A stretch of DNA of 64,000 bases from Lagopus muta (GCF_023343835.1 NC_064435.1:59107634-59171633), one strand, 5' to 3'; shown: positions 24,201 to 38,236, numbered from the stretch's first letter. The notes: a model not told the origin generated them from the sequence alone. Numbers and translations: made by a program.

Positions 24201-26402
24201 ATGAAGACTGCTGGAAGTAAATAATATTTTATTTCAGCTATTCTCTGTAAGTGCTAACTCTGTGTAGCAAGCAGTGACATATTATAGCAGTTCAAAACTG
24301 CGTAATTCCTTATAGTTTTTACCTTTCTTCTAAAAATGCTCTCAAGGGCTGAACTATAATAACATATGCAGGTTAATTTTTATTTATTTATTTGTTTATT
24401 TATTTGGTGCATTCAATTTAATTAAGTGGCCCACGTGGGGTATACAGTACTGCAGCATTCAGTTATGTGACATAATGCAGCATTCAGCTTAGTTGGACAA
24501 TATTAAAACTTTGTCTTACTTTTGCTGAAGGAATGCTTTATAATTATTGAGAAGAAGTTAATACCTGACATCATTACACCAAATTGCAATGTGTTATATT
24601 TTGGGTGAATTTAGGGTAGTATCTTTTTTCTTTTCCCCCCTTTTTCATTGATCAGAGGATCAAGAATGTGTCTTACCTTAACACTACCTGTAGGCAAGGC
24701 AGGAATTTCCATCAGCCCACATTTGCTGTTTTCTCATATAAAAGGAGTCACCTCAGCTCCTGCACAGCAGGGCAGATCTTCTAGAGTTTGAGGAGCTGAA
24801 GACCACACAGTGGACAAGACCACCACCTCACATTCACTATCTTAGCTTCATTACTAGGGGCTGCAAGATCTCTACATACCATCTTTTTCCAGCCACAAAC
24901 TGTTCCCCAGTGCATTGTGCTGCAGTTCAGTGCCAGGAGTAGTGTTTTGCACTGCTTGAGCTTCCTCATCAGGTTCTTTCATTGAAAGAAGAGATGAGCC
25001 TCTTGCAGTGTACAAATTTTCTACTGCTGTTTCCCATCTTCTGGATATTTCATCCTCCCTCTTGCAACTCTGTCCTCCTTCAGAGTGGCTGTGGCAGAAT
25101 TTGTCTCCATGTGAGCACTGACAGCCCAGATGTAGCCAGAGATTTCTAGGACTTCTCATGTCTTTGCTGTGGTTCAACAATCAATTTGACTGTGAAACTC
25201 TGTCCTACCAACAGCAAACAGCTCCAACTAGGGCAGGCAGGGAACTGGACGCCTACCCAAGAGGATCTGCTTGCTGTTCCCCCTTTCTGCCCTGCACAGA
25301 GAGTTAATTGGGTGATACATGCAGCCAAAGGGGTATGCCTGTAGTAAGATCCTTCCAGGCTCCCACAATGCTCAGTGGAGAGGAGATGTGGGTCCTTCTT
25401 CTTCCCCTCTGACTTGGGCTGCTAGGAGTACCTTCAGGCTGATGGGCTCAGGTATAACTGTGTGTGGAAAGTAGCTTCCAACAGGCGTGCACTAATGAAG
25501 ATCACCCCATCCTTTCCCTGGCTGAGTCTCAGGCTTATAAGAAGTCCCTCCCAGAAATACCCCACATGATGCCTGATGGGCGGGTTGCTGTTACCTTCCA
25601 AGCACAGAATCAGACTAAGCCACCAAAGCTCCTATTACTTTTTCTCTTGAAAAGAACAGTGCCCCGGGAGCGACAGGGATCCAGTGCTGAGGAAGTGAGA
25701 GAGAGCAGGGAGGGAGCTGCCGGAGGGTCGCAGGGAAGTGCTGCAAGCTGGGGCTGTCAGGCGGTTGTTTGGAAAAGTTATGGCCGAATCAGTGGGATAA
25801 TAGGTTCTCCTGAGCCTGAAATGCTTCTCTGTGTAGGATAAGAGGTGATACGGGGCAGCTGGTTTACTTTCAACCAGTTCTATATTCAAATGAAGCCATG
25901 CTGCACGTGTCAGATAAAAGATGATTTATCTTGCGTGTCTCTATCACTGTCTGATAAAATGCAATTTGAGAAGCTGGGGAAGAAATCTGCATTTTGGACG
26001 TACTGAGACAAATTCATCAATGGGAAAAATGTTTAATTGCAGTAAGCTAAATGGTGTTCCTCCTTTATTGTGGTTGAAATTATCCTCCCCGCCAGACTGC
26101 TGTTTCTGTTTGCTAATAGCATGGAGCTACTTGCAAAACGTGATAAATATTGCATATTACTTACAAATTTCAAACAATTTCTCTAATTGTGGAAATGTCT
26201 TTGCAATATACATCTGAATAGCAAAATGCCTCCAGGTAGCTGAGCAGGTAGATAGATGGAGACCTGCTCAGTGTGCCTTGGATGCTTGTGTCAGCGTTGC
26301 TGCAGAAGGAAGCATTGTTAGGCAGGTAGCACCATATGCTCCTCAGGATGCCCTGAAATGCATGTCGTGTCGTAATGCTGCTTTCTGTGGTTTTTCTTTC
26401 AG
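21292..26402 (+). other. NR4A3: NR4A3 intron after coding exon 3
   Basis: Phase-0 intron of about 5.1 kb, starting GTATGT and ending tctttcag. It contains a short CR1 tail at 24044-24112, an AT-rich region at 22000-22350 and TTTA repeats near 24378-24403. The short frames within it show no family resemblance. Confidence 0.9.
24044..24112 (+). repeat. Short CR1 tail
   Basis: 'aaggtcccttccaacccaac' followed by 'ccattctatgattctc' is the terminal part of a CR1. Only about 70 bases remain recognisable. Confidence 0.75.
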
Positions 26403-26602
26403 TACTGTTCCACCGACCAGGCTGCTGCAGGCACAGATGCAGAACATGTACAACAGTTCTATAATCTTCTGACTGCCTCCATTGACATATCCAGAGGCTG
26501 GGCAGAAAAAATTCCAGGATTTACTGACCTCCCAAAAGAAGATCAGACATTACTCATAGAATCAGCTTTTTTGGAGCTGTTTGTACTAAGACTCTCCATC
26601 AG
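26403..26602 (+). CDS. NR4A3: NR4A3 coding exon 4: ligand-binding domain, helices 1-5 region
   Basis: Encodes residues 397-462 and two bases of Arg463. It begins [20 protein letters not shown] and includes [20 protein letters not shown], the nuclear-receptor signature around helices 3-5. NR4A ligand-binding domains have their pocket filled by bulky side chains and work without a classical ligand; that is family knowledge. Splice sites are tttcag at 26402 and ag|GTAACT. Confidence 0.96.
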
Positions 26603-27818
26603 GTAACTATTTCTTTCATTTCCTCTTCAGCTGATGTGAAAAATCACCCATGTGCACATTCTTAGGATCAAATATAGCGATACACTGGAATGCTGTCAAT
26701 TGCAAAAAACAAACAAACAAACAAAATGATGACAGAAAACATCAACAATGTCTGCATCCACAAGAGATGATGCATAATTTGTTTTATGCTGCACAAAAGA
26801 TAAGGCAGTGATTTTAAAAGGGAGCATATTTCTCACTAATGCGCTTCTTTTTATTTGATACACCACATCCTCTTCTTCCGTAGAAATCAAAATTGATCCT
26901 TGGGTACAGTTTGAACAACTTTGCTTCATACTCATCAGCATAAACTATATAAAAGCATTTTTAGTATAGAAGCTTCTCCTTTTTTTTTTCCTTTCTTTTT
27001 TTCACACACGCGCAGCTCTGTAGTCTGTTGTTGAAAGGGATAAAGGAGCTTTAAAATCTTGCTCAAATTATTTTTTTCCTTAATACCAAGTCACTCAGCA
27101 GAACGAGGTGCTGTCTGTCAGCCTGGCACCAGTTAAGATATTTCACCAAAGACACTTTCAGGGACTGGAGAAATTCCACACCGGTGATTTGAATTATGCC
27201 TTGCTTCTGTAGGTCGAAAATGACCTTTGCATGTAGCTCTTAACAGGGATACTGGCAATGGGGGGTGGGAGGAGAGAGATCCTGGCAATAACATCACTCT
27301 TGCGATAGGTTCTCACATAAAAGAGTCTGTTATGTTGTGCATTATTGCATGTGTTTTCCATTGTTTTCTTCTGTATTAATTTTGACAATATGAAAAATGC
27401 AGGTCAAACCAAGTAAGTGCTGAGAGTTGCAGAACCCCATCTCTCCTCAGCTTTCATTAGTTTTGCATTTCAAAATGCACACACGTAGTATTACTGCGAT
27501 TCAAACATACAGTATTTAATGTAAAATGTCTTCTCTGTTTATGCCTTTGGGCAGGACCAAAATCTTAACTAATTAGACAGTCTACGCCACATGCTACAGC
27601 TAACCTCAGGCTTATATCTCTACAAAGTAAGCAATCATAGAAGCTTGTTTGTTGTACTTTTGCCCCAAGGGAGAAGCATATTGTCAAACGTGAATGCCCA
27701 CATATGTCTCAGGATAATGTGCCTTGGATTTTAAATGACAGACACTTCAATCCTGGTTATGCATTTTGCTGTAAAGTTGAAGATGCGTCTCTAATTTTTT
27801 CAATTATTTTTATTTGAG
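26603..27818 (+). other. NR4A3: NR4A3 intron after coding exon 4
   Basis: Intron of 1216 bases that splits Arg463 (ag|g), ending ttatttgag. It contains a short AAAC repeat at 26704-26725 and pyrimidine runs near 26980-27003. No other feature was seen. Confidence 0.92.
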
Positions 27819-27997
27819 GTCTGATACTGCTGAGGATAAGTTTGTATTCTGCAATGGACTTGTGCTTCATAGACTTCAGTGCCTTCGTGGATTTGGGGAG
27901 TGGCTCGACTCTATTAAAGACTTTTCCTTAAACTTAAAGAGCCTTAACCTTGATATCCCAGCCTTAGCAAGTTTATCAGCTCTAACTATGATAACAG
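27819..27997 (+). CDS. NR4A3: NR4A3 coding exon 5: ligand-binding domain, middle part
   Basis: Encodes the end of Arg463, residues 464-522 and the first base of Glu523. It includes SDTAEDKFVFCNGLVLHRLQ and CLRGFGEWLDSIKDF, with SLNLDIPALASLSALTMIT at the 3' end. The segment is highly conserved in NR4A proteins. The donor is acag|GTAAGT, a full consensus. Confidence 0.96.
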
Positions 27998-29479
27998 GTA
28001 AGTGCTCCTTTGTTATATAATGCTTCAGACTCGTGCTTTACTTAGTGTAGATTCAAGCAATTTCAGTTAACTTAGCAATATTCTGGATAAAGTAATTGCA
28101 ATTTTTAAGTGTCGTAATGACCTCCATGAAATTGTAGACCGTAACATTAGACCATCAGATACATCTATTAAGCTGTAATCTGACTGTCTATTTCTTCTTG
28201 TTTTCATTGTTTTCTTGGAATTGTCTCTAAAAATCAAATTGCTTCCAGGCAAACTGAGTAGCTCCTACAAAAATCTTTTGAAATCCTTGCTGGATTCCTA
28301 GAAAGCAACAAATCACCAGAGGAAAGTCTTCTGCATGGAAATACTAACATGAGGGTGGCTTGAGGGCTAGAAGCTAGATGGCTAGTATAGCACGGTGCCT
28401 GAAAGAGTGCTGCTTTTGGGTGGTATTCTATGTAGGCATTCTGTGTTCTGTGTATGGTATGGTAGGTATTCTATATTCTATGATTTGTTGAGAGAGAAAA
28501 ATTGGAGAAAAGTTAGAGAAGAGATCCCTTCTGCAGCTTTACAAAAGCTTTTGGGTGTGCCAAGGTACGTGACCTTATCTCCCCTTCTGCCTGGTGGGGT
28601 GAACAGCCGGAAACTAAAGAACCTGCCAAATCTGGGTAGGAAGTACAAAACAGAGGAGCATGATGTTATGAAGTATCACTTTCTCATCCCTGACCAACAA
28701 AGCTACTTGAAGCACGCACTGCATACTGTGGGCTTTTGATAATTTAGGGGGTACAGCTGGAGAGGCAGGAGGGGTAAGGAGTGCTAGGGGTGAGGGTGTG
28801 TGATGAGCCACAGGAGCTCATCAGAGCAGCTGGAAGCCTGACTCTCGTTTCAGAAAAGGTGCTAGCGGAAAGGTGCTGGAGGTGTGATGACAGCATGGGC
28901 CAGCACCTCAGCGTGCCTCAAACTGAGTCTGCCTGGGGATGCTAGGAGCTCTGATGGGGTGGATATTGATTTCCTCTTGCATTTTAGGCAACTACCAGTT
29001 TGCAGGTGGTAGCCTCAACTAAATCAGCTGCAGTCTTCCTTTGGATGAGTGGATGCATGGGAAACACTGACATAAAATGCTCAGTGGCCAATGCAAAACT
29101 CTGTACATTGGCCAATTCCCACTGACATTTGTAGGGCTAAATTTTTGGCTTCAGAATTTAGGTGGTACGCTTCCCTCTTGTTTGAGAGAGGGGTTTGCTT
29201 ATATTTGTTGTAGCCCAAACGCTTTGCTTATTGCTAGAAATATTCTAAGGTTTTAATTAACTTACATTAGATTTTTTTCTGCTGTTTGGAAAGGATATGT
29301 TAAGGTCCAGATTCTGCTTTCTTTGATAAAATTCCAGAATAAGAATAAGTCCAGAATAATTTGGGATTGCTTTGTTCCACGTGAAAAAAAAATAATCGAA
29401 ATGAATGATATGTTAAACTCATGAAGAATGTTCCCAACTTATTTTTGACTTCCTTATTCAGAGATCACACAAAAGCATA

Positions 29480-29640
29480 AGTACTTACATATATGTATTA
29501 TAAATACATGTGTGTGTATGTACATATCATATATAAATAGTATATGTGTGCGTATTTACGTGTCTGTAAATCAAAGACAGTTACTATCCCTCTCCACATA
29601 TATGTACACACAGACACATATGCTCACATATGTACAGTGC
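29480..29640 (+). repeat. TA/TG-rich low-complexity sequence
   Basis: Alternating pyrimidine-purine runs such as 'atacatgtgtgtgtatgtac' and 'acatatatgtacacacagac' within the last intron. Confidence 0.8.
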
Positions 29641-30124
29641 TTGTCACTGATTTAGATAATATCTGATATATTTGATATATCTTTTTAGGTAGACACAGAT
29701 TATGGAGCTTGTTCTTGATTAGCTTTCTGGAGACTGAGAGGATATAGGTAGATAAAGAGGAGTTCCTGCAAACAATCAGTCTGACTATAGATAAGGCTGT
29801 TCTATAGGATGAAAAGTTTTTTCTCCTTACAAAGCCACAACCTGCTTTTTGTTGAGTCAGACACCATTTGGTTGTCTTTAAAGAGTGGCTGGCTCAGATC
29901 ACCATACACTGTTTAATAGAAATATTTTTTCATTGATAAAGCCCCACAATCCTTCCTTTCATTGCTAACAGCCCTTTCAGGAGTTTGCTGTCTTATACTG
30001 TTCTTCTCAAAGTTTCTAAACAAATAGAAAGCCTTTAGAAGGAGAGCATTTCTGTCCCTAACAGCTTTAAGGTTTTCTGTATTTGAAACTTTTTTACTTG
30101 ATTTCCTGTGCACCCTACTGTAGG

Positions 30125-30203
30125 GATCCTGCTTTAGCGGGGGGTTGGACCAGATGATCCAGATGTCCCTTCCAACCCCTATGATTCTGTGATTCTGTGA
30201 TTT
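30125..30203 (+). repeat. Short CR1 tail
   Basis: 'ggggttggaccagatgatcc' then 'tcccttccaacccctatgat' and three copies of a tctgtgat-like terminal repeat, the 8-bp tail typical of CR1. Confidence 0.85.
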
Positions 30204-33200
30204 TCTACTCTGTATGAGGTAGTGCTTAAAATTCATGTAGTTTTCTGTTTATTCTTTTATGTCACAATGCCAGAATATCTCTGCTGATTTGCTCTCAGAA
30301 GAGAGTAACACTCCATGCAATCTAAATTAGATCGAGGCTCCTGTGTCTAGTGATTTATATTCACAGGTTTAAGATCTCTAAGGGCATTTAGGGACTCAGT
30401 CAGAAATTTGGCCACCTGAAAATGGATGGTACTCTATAAAGATGAATATTAAGAAATGGAAAATGAAAGTGGAAATCAGGTAGCTATGGCTAATCACTAA
30501 ATGCTGAGCTGGTGGTTCTTTTGAGAATTTTGCAGCAGTTATATATTTGTAATGTTCTTAATCAGGAAAGCCTTGAGATTTGCCCATGAGAAATGGCATC
30601 CTTGTCTTCTCTTGACATTTTGAGTTTGACAAGTCAGATGCTGCTTTTCAGATAGTCCTACCAAAAAGGAAGAGCAAGGAAGATAAATTTTGGAAATCAG
30701 GTATCTGTTGAACATTTTAAGTGACTTTTTTGAGTCTTGGCTTAGATTCAGGTGGATGTTTTAGTGCCATTGTTTATCCTACAGAGAAGACACTTCTTTC
30801 CTGTACTGAACTTCTGGAGGCAGAAGGTAGTAAACCGTGGTTCAAATCCTACCTGTGAGTTAGAGCAAGAGAGAATGACCTTTTTACAGGAAGACAGGAT
30901 ATCCAACTACTGAGTGTCACTGTCTTTTGTGTTGAGGCCATTTGCAGTTTTGTGAATTTAGTTGTTTGCTTTTAATAGAAGTGCTGCACAACAGAACGTT
31001 GGCTTGAACAACATTTTCTTCATTATCACACAAGTTGCTCCCGTTCTTGTTTTACGTTTGTCAATTTTTCGTGTCTTGAATGCTCAGCCAAAAAAAAAAG
31101 AGAAAATGATGTGTAACAGTTACATCTGGTTTAAATACTGTACAGCACCTTAGGTAGCAGCAAATCTAAGAATTGTCACTCCTAGTACAGAATATGCTCC
31201 TAAGAATGATGACCTGTACAGCTTGATTTCATGAGTGCTCTCCATAGACCAAACAAGGACATGCTCTTAGGAAACAAAACCTCTTGTAGTCATTGAAAGT
31301 ATCAGTGAAGGAGGAAAGTAAGAGAAGCCACTGCTTGCTTTCATAGTTTGCTGTTCTGTGAGGGTGGCAGGAACAACAAACATCTCTCTCCCAGTGAAGG
31401 AAAAGGGGATAAATGTAACTCATTGTGTTGGGGAGTAAAAAACATCCATTGTTCCCAGTGTTCCAAGGTGCTGAGGGCTGATCTCTCATTTGGGGATATC
31501 AAATCAGCTCTTCAGTAAAATCATGGTAGTTCCAAAGCCTTATAACTATCTCAACTGCAGCTGCAGGTCACAGTATATGATGCATGGTTATCGGCATATA
31601 CAAACATTTATGCTATTCAGTAATCTTGATTAGAGCAGCAGGGGACCTATTGAATATCACAGTATTCACTAATTCTCTGCTTAGTTTGAGTAAAGCTGGT
31701 GGTATGCATAGCATAAGATAAACAGGAAAAGATTTTGTAAATTTGCATCCATTCGCAGATCCATATATTTGTGCATTTCCTGTTTATTTGATGTTTCCTG
31801 GGAATTTCCAGTGAGTCCCATAGAAATAAAAGAACCATGTCAGAGTCCTGCTGAATTTTCAGATAGGAGATTAGCTTGAGAGAGCCCTGGAATGAAACCA
31901 ATGACATTTGGTTTATTGTGAGTGGCTTGCAAACAGTTAAAATTCCCTAATGTCACAGCATATTTTTTTTTCTTTAAGGTACTCCTTTAGGATCTTCCTC
32001 TCTCTGTCTCTCTTCTCCTTTTTTACTTCCTTCAGTTGGTTAAGAAGGCTCGGACACAACTTCCTCCAGAGCACATCAGCAGTGCTCTGAGCATCAGCCA
32101 GAAAAAAAGTAATTAGAAGACACTCACCCCACATCCCCCTGAAAGCAAAAAATGCATTCTGTCCTGTTCTTTTGGGTCACTTGTTCTGTTGGGATGTAGG
32201 ATAGAATGAGCTAAAGAACAGTCCCAACATGGAAGGAAAGGCTTTGTCCTTAGTTTCATGATGATGACATCTGTTAGTTTAGTAGGTTGTATAGATCACA
32301 AGTGTTTCCGTACAACCACTTCATGCTGGACTTTCTCTAAGTCTTACACTGTGTTGATGGTGAAGATCAGCAGAATAGACCAGATATGAGCTTGGACTAT
32401 TGTTTAACATACCCCCTTAGCTTCCTGAATGGTCACTAATAATGCTCTTCTGCCAATGTCAAAATAGAAGGATTGAGATTACAGTGAAGATCATCTGAAC
32501 GGCTCACTCTTAGTCTCATATTTGTGCTCTCTCTAAAACTGCTTGTGTTTTCTTTCTCTTTCTTCTTGTTTCCTTTCTGTCTCTTCCTTTCTCTATCCAC
32601 ATCCAAATATTATTGTTTTGCCCACTTGACACTCTCAGTGGGATGCTCTGAGCACAGAGCATTCTCACCCTAATTTAGCCAAGCTCTTTTGGCATATGTT
32701 TTAATTTAAGTATTTTACAGACCAGTTCAGAGCCACTGTATATACTAGGCTTATTCACGCTCTTCCTGCTTTGTTAGACTGGCACTAGAACACTGAAGAA
32801 TATTGTGAGGTTTCAATTAATGGTGAGTTTATATTTGTCTTCCTGCTGCTGAGCTCTCCCTTGCAGTTTACAAACAGAGTTTTTACCAAGAAATAGTATT
32901 GACGCTGGGCTGGCCAAAAAGGGTCTGGCTGCTGCAGTTCCCTTCTGTATATGGATCTGTCTGACTTTCCACGAGGGGAGAGGCTCACCTCCTCTTCAGC
33001 AGCAGATACCCTCAGTCCCATTGCCAGGATTCTCCGGAGTGGCTGCTTCGTGTGCTGAGTCTATATAGGAGCAGGTGGCAGACTGGAGGAGTGTAGGAGA
33101 GCCGCTGATAAAAAAAAACCCTCCAGATTGCATTGTCTGCCTTCCCCTCTCCACTTTGACGAGGGAAATACTGTCAGCATCTGATGTGAAGCACTCACTC

Positions 33201-36200
33201 CTCCTTCTCCTCTCCCACTCCTTTGATGAGGCAAGAACTCTTTCCTCCTGGAAGCTCCTGGTGGCCTGTGTTAAGTTGTGGTTTTCCTAAAGAAGGGAGC
33301 ATACTGTGGTGTCCTCTCTGGTCATTCAGCTCACCTAACTTTAGGTTCTTTGCCCGGAAGAATACAGATCACCTCTTAAAGGTGGTTCACCCACCTCAAT
33401 TCCAAACTGTCTTTCAATACATTTGTCTTTGCACTGATAGTAGAAGGAATTTGGAAGTCTGTGTCCGCAGCCTGGGACCTTTGTGAAGTGCCTGAAAGTT
33501 AGGCAGGGTGCATGTGGCCAGGCTGCAACGGGAAAGGATGCTCCTGGGTCCATCAAGTTGCTGCTTTGCCATGCAGCCAAGCATGTGTAAGGCAATCAGA
33601 AAGCTGTAGGCAACAGAGCCTGGTGTTTCTTTGAGTTAGAGAAGGGGAAGAGGATTGTGAAGGGGGAAGAGAAAATCAGATAATTGTATTGAAACCGAGA
33701 CAATCAAGAGGCCTATTTTAAGTCTGTACCATTAATCTGCTGCATTTCTGACAGGACTGTTTCTGACACTTCAGAATTAATTAAAGCTAAAACTGACCTG
33801 CCCTGACACAGAGCGCAGAGCCTAAGGGTCTCTCAGCTACTCAAGATCTTCAAAACACTTGTACTTTTTGAGGGTGTTTTTCATAAAGGTGGAACCAAAT
33901 CTGCCTAGCCCTGATGTCATCTGCCCTAAGACACAGACCAGGGAAAGGACTGGCACAGCTGGTGACAGCTTTTCCTACTCTTTGACTCTCTTCTTAAGAA
34001 GTTTTTGCTGATCAGCATAATTATAGGACGGAATCACATCAAGATTCCCGGAAATTGTGTGTGGGAAAAGGAGAAAGGTGTAAGAAACTTCCCGTGTTCA
34101 CTTTGCCAGAATGAGCTGCTAAGTTTGCAGAGCTTTAAAGGCAAGACTTCCAATGAATCATTTTGACAGGCTTATGGAGAGCATCCTTGCCATAAATCAC
34201 CGTTTTTCTTGCAAAAATCAATGGTATCCTAAACCACGAGGCTGAGAAATCCTATATTCACTTTATCCATGCCTTTTTAATTGTCCCTATAAGAAAGTCT
34301 GAATACAATAATATTTACACACCTTCTCGATCGGTTAGAGAAAATCTATTGGTTTTGACTAGCTGTCTTTCTTGGGATAAATCTTGACCTTCTCAGTCAT
34401 GTGTGGATAAGAACATTCTGTGGAATACCACAAATGATTAGGAGACCACTGATTGCAGAGACAGGGTACCTACTTACCACAGGTGCCTCATTTTGCTACC
34501 TGCAGGTTAAATAAGAAAGACTGCGGGTCTTTCTTTCCCCTAAAGTCACTGGCTGTGTGGAAAAGGCAAGAAAACTTGTTTCCTGTTATTTGAACCCTAA
34601 CTATTAAACTTAAATCTTTGATGTGACTTAGACCCAAGGCTCCTCAAGTCTACCTGAGAGAGGTAATGACCAGCTTGCAATGGCAATGCTAGGGCAAAGT
34701 GCCCATTTTTAGCAGAGATGCTTCCAAGCAGATGGCTTTGACTTTATGGGCCCTGAAGGGATGCCTTAAGGATTGGAGTCTGCAAACCCCTTCTATCACT
34801 GAAGCAGTTCCACTTGTCAGAAACGACATCTGTAGAGATAGAGCAAACATCAAACACTCACGTGGGCAATTTGTGCAGGGGAAGACAATCTTGTTTGTTG
34901 GAGACTGCTTTCATGTTGTAGGACCAAAGAGCAGATTGAGGTTGTAGCATGCCTTACTCCTGCATTTCCTTGATTTTGTTATTTAAAGTAAGTCTGCTAA
35001 TATTACAGTCTATGCACATAGTGTATTTTGCATTGGCATGCTTCATGGCTAGACGTCAAAGACATGATTTGTTCGTGAAACCTTTTGAACTTGTCCGTGT
35101 AAGACAAAGACTGTCTAGTTCTTACTTGAAATGTTAACAACATTGCTGTATGCTCAAAAGCCAGAGATCATTTTCCATACTCTGTGGCAACATACACATC
35201 TACTGAGGCACTGGTTTGAAAATGTGCTTTGCTATTCTGAAGTCAGAGTTGTAGTATTTCAGCTCTGCAGATCTATAAAGATATCTTCACTTACATAGCC
35301 AGGAAACAACATCAGAACCGATTAAAAGATGGAAACTTTTCAAAGACCACAGGATTGACTTCATGTCCTGCAGATTCTCAGTGGGCTAGAAGTATAAAAA
35401 AAACATCAAACCAACAACAACCTACAGCTTTTTAAATTTGTATAAAATATTTATCCCCCAAGATTTTTAATGGCAGAATCTGGCTAAGTATTTACTCCTA
35501 GTGACCTGTGTAGTTAAGGTTTACATAATTACACTACTCAACATTTACTGGAAAGGCTTTAAATATTCATTGACTCCTCATGTTTTAATGTAAACAAAGC
35601 ACTTAGGATACCCAAGTTTTTTAATTCCTTCAAGGTGAAAAAGATGTCTGAAGCAGATGCTGCTTCTTGGATGAGCATTGCTCTGAAGCAGCAGAGCACG
35701 TTGATGGTACTTCATTGCTTCACCTTCTGGCCAGAGATGTATGCATGTGCCTCCTGGTTCTGATCCCAAACTAGTATTTTTCAGGAGATAGCTCTGCGTA
35801 ACTCAGTAATGTTGAAACAGTGTAGAAGGGGTGAAAATCACTGGAAAATCAGACCTTTCCATTTCTGACTGCCTTCATTGAATTCCATCTGTTTTATTGG
35901 TTTGTCAAGAGCATTGGGCCAAAAACGTCAGCGAGGGGAGGCATAAGTAGTTTATACACACCTGTCAGGGCAAGGCACTGCTGTGCCTGCTTCTGGAAGT
36001 AAAGAAGACTGTGCTCTTTCCAGCGTTCATCAGGGGGTGGACAGAGAAAGTATCTACTGCCACCTCCTCCTGGAGTAAAGAGAAAGGAGCAGGACTTGGG
36101 GCAATTGGCACAACCAGCCCGTGGCTGCCGGGGTGGGGGAGAGAAATGGGGCAGGCAGACAGCTTCAGATGCATCAGAAGAAATGCCACGATCCCTCACT

Positions 36201-37311
36201 GCTCATCCTATACCATCACTGCTTTTTCCATCCGTTGACTAAAATTAATTTAATCTGTGTTATCTTAGACTACTCTATTCAGTCTAATGCTGTTTTGCAT
36301 GTAAGTGGAGAGCACTTTGTTGTGAAGCCGCTTTTTACTTATCTGTGAATTTCCAAGTCAAAGGAAAAATCAAAAGGCCACAAAATTATTTGAGATCCTT
36401 CTTCTGAAATGTTAAATTAATTCATCCACTAAAATTTGATAGCAAACAACATGAAATTATCTCTCTCGTACTAATAAAGAGCCAGCTTTGAATGAATGAC
36501 AAATCTGATTCATTACACCTAAGCTTAAAGAACTGGGGATGTATTTAGCAGCATTGCAGCATTTTAAAAAGCTATTCAAATGGGGACAAGCCGTGGCTTC
36601 CCTTGCTTTTAGGAATGTTGAGATTTTTTCTGTGATGGATAACATAGCAGCCTTTTCACTTTAGGCACTGCTTACTCAAAGCAAAATAGTTAACTTCCAG
36701 GCTGTTTTTATTTTGAGCCTTTTAAAAAAGAATAAGTTAAAAAGCAGTAGCTGATCAAAATAACAAAGGATGGCGAGTTGCTTTTAGTTTCTTATAAGAG
36801 TGTTTGCAAATTCCTGGTGGAATTCTGGGCCTGGCGCTGATGAAGCTGGCTAAGGATATCGATCGCCACTTGAATTCACTGAATAAATAATGGTTGCCAT
36901 AGTTATTGAGCATTCACAACTGGTGGGGAAGCACAGAAATCTCCAAAACACCTCCTGTGATAGTTTTGCTGGAAAATCACCCAGTTAATTCTGTCTCCTA
37001 TCGCAGAAATTATATGAGATACACAGGATACTCGGACGCATTATACTAGAATTTCAGTCATGATTGAGCATCTCTGTTACCCATTTTAGTAGCTAAAAAG
37101 AAACGGGGGCTTATCATCTCTTATTTTGTGTGACAAAAAGGTTAACTGACATCGTATAACCTGAACTGTTGAAAGAAATCATACACTTTTTGAAGCATCT
37201 TTTGCTTCGATTACCAGAGCACATAGTTATGCTGAAGCAAATGAGTCCTCTCCACTTGAAGTAGGGATGCTGACATGTTTGTGTTTCTTTTCTTGTGCCC
37301 TCACTTTGCAG

Positions 37312-37574
37312 AACGACATGGCTTAAAAGAACCAAAGAAAGTGGAAGAGCTATGCAACAAGATCACAAGCAGTTTGAAAGATCACTTAACTTTCAGTTGC
37401 CAAAACAAAGGACAGCCGCTCGAGTCCGCAGAGCCTAAGGTACTGGGTGTTCTTGCTGACTTGCGTTCTCTCTGCACACTGGGACTGCAGCGCATCTTTT
37501 ACCTGAAACTGGAAGACTTGGTGCCAGCCCCTTCCATTATCGACAGGCTGTTTCTGGACACCTTGCCCTTCTGA
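37312..37574 (+). CDS. NR4A3: NR4A3 coding exon 6: C-terminal ligand-binding domain and AF-2, stop codon
   Basis: Encodes the rest of Glu523 through Phe609 and the stop TGA at 37572-37574. [17 protein letters not shown] leads to the conserved [13 protein letters not shown] and the AF-2 helix LFLDTLPF at the extreme C-terminus, identical to the NR4A family end. The loop [19 protein letters not shown] looks longer than the human NR4A3 loop as I remember it, but resembles the HVTF-type loop of NR4A2. The acceptor is ctttgcag. Confidence 0.97.
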
Positions 37575-37772
37575 GTCCAGCCACCCTCCTGAAAGGCAAA
37601 TGCCCACCAGAGCAGGCAAACGGATCGTGACTTACCGCTAACATTTCTGCCCTCACTTAACAGAAAAGCAGCTCCAGCTCTAAAATGAGGTCTTTTCTGG
37701 CGCTTTGTCCTTACAACATGAGGCCTAAAACTTACTGGCTTACTGTTTTGGGGTTGTGTTCTTTGTTTTTCC

Positions 37773-37826
37773 TTTTTTTTTTTTTTTTTTTTTTTTTAGT
37801 ATTTTTTTGTGTGTGTGTGTGTGTGC
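37773..37826 (+). repeat. Poly(T) run and (GT)n in the 3' UTR
   Basis: Twenty-five T residues (37773-37797) followed by a GT repeat of about nine units. Confidence 0.95.
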
Positions 37827-38236
37827 GTGACTTGGGTTTTTTAAACGGCTAATATGGCACTTTTGGACAATGCTATCCCAGCAGCAGTAAAAGGTTAACA
37901 CGACTGTTTCAAACCTGTTGTTTAACACCTCATGGGACATGAGGAATACAGTGGTAGAAGATGTGTGTTTGAAATCAAGAACAGCAAATAGTTGTTTGCC
38001 AGGGTAGTATGTGTTTCGTGAGGATACCGTTAGCATACTTCCTGCATCAAGGGCACATACATCAGCACAATCGAAACAAAAATCTCACTTTTTTAACAAA
38101 GTACATTCAATTGAACATTTCATATAAATCCAATATAGCAAAATGACGATGGCTGTTAGCTCCCATGTTCAAGTGCAATTTTTTAAAGTGCTGTCTTACT
38201 AAGTCTTGTTTATTAACTAATTTATTTTAATATGAA

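Larger units (their letters stand above)
27998..37311 (+). other. NR4A3: Large last intron of NR4A3
   Basis: Intron of 9.3 kb, GTAAGT to ttttgcag-type acceptor (tcactttgcag), splitting Glu523. It contains a CR1 tail at 30125-30203 and TA/TG-rich low-complexity sequence at about 29480-29640. A possible conserved block lies at about 36770-36920. Otherwise it is largely repeat-free and has no recognisable nested gene. Confidence 0.9.
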
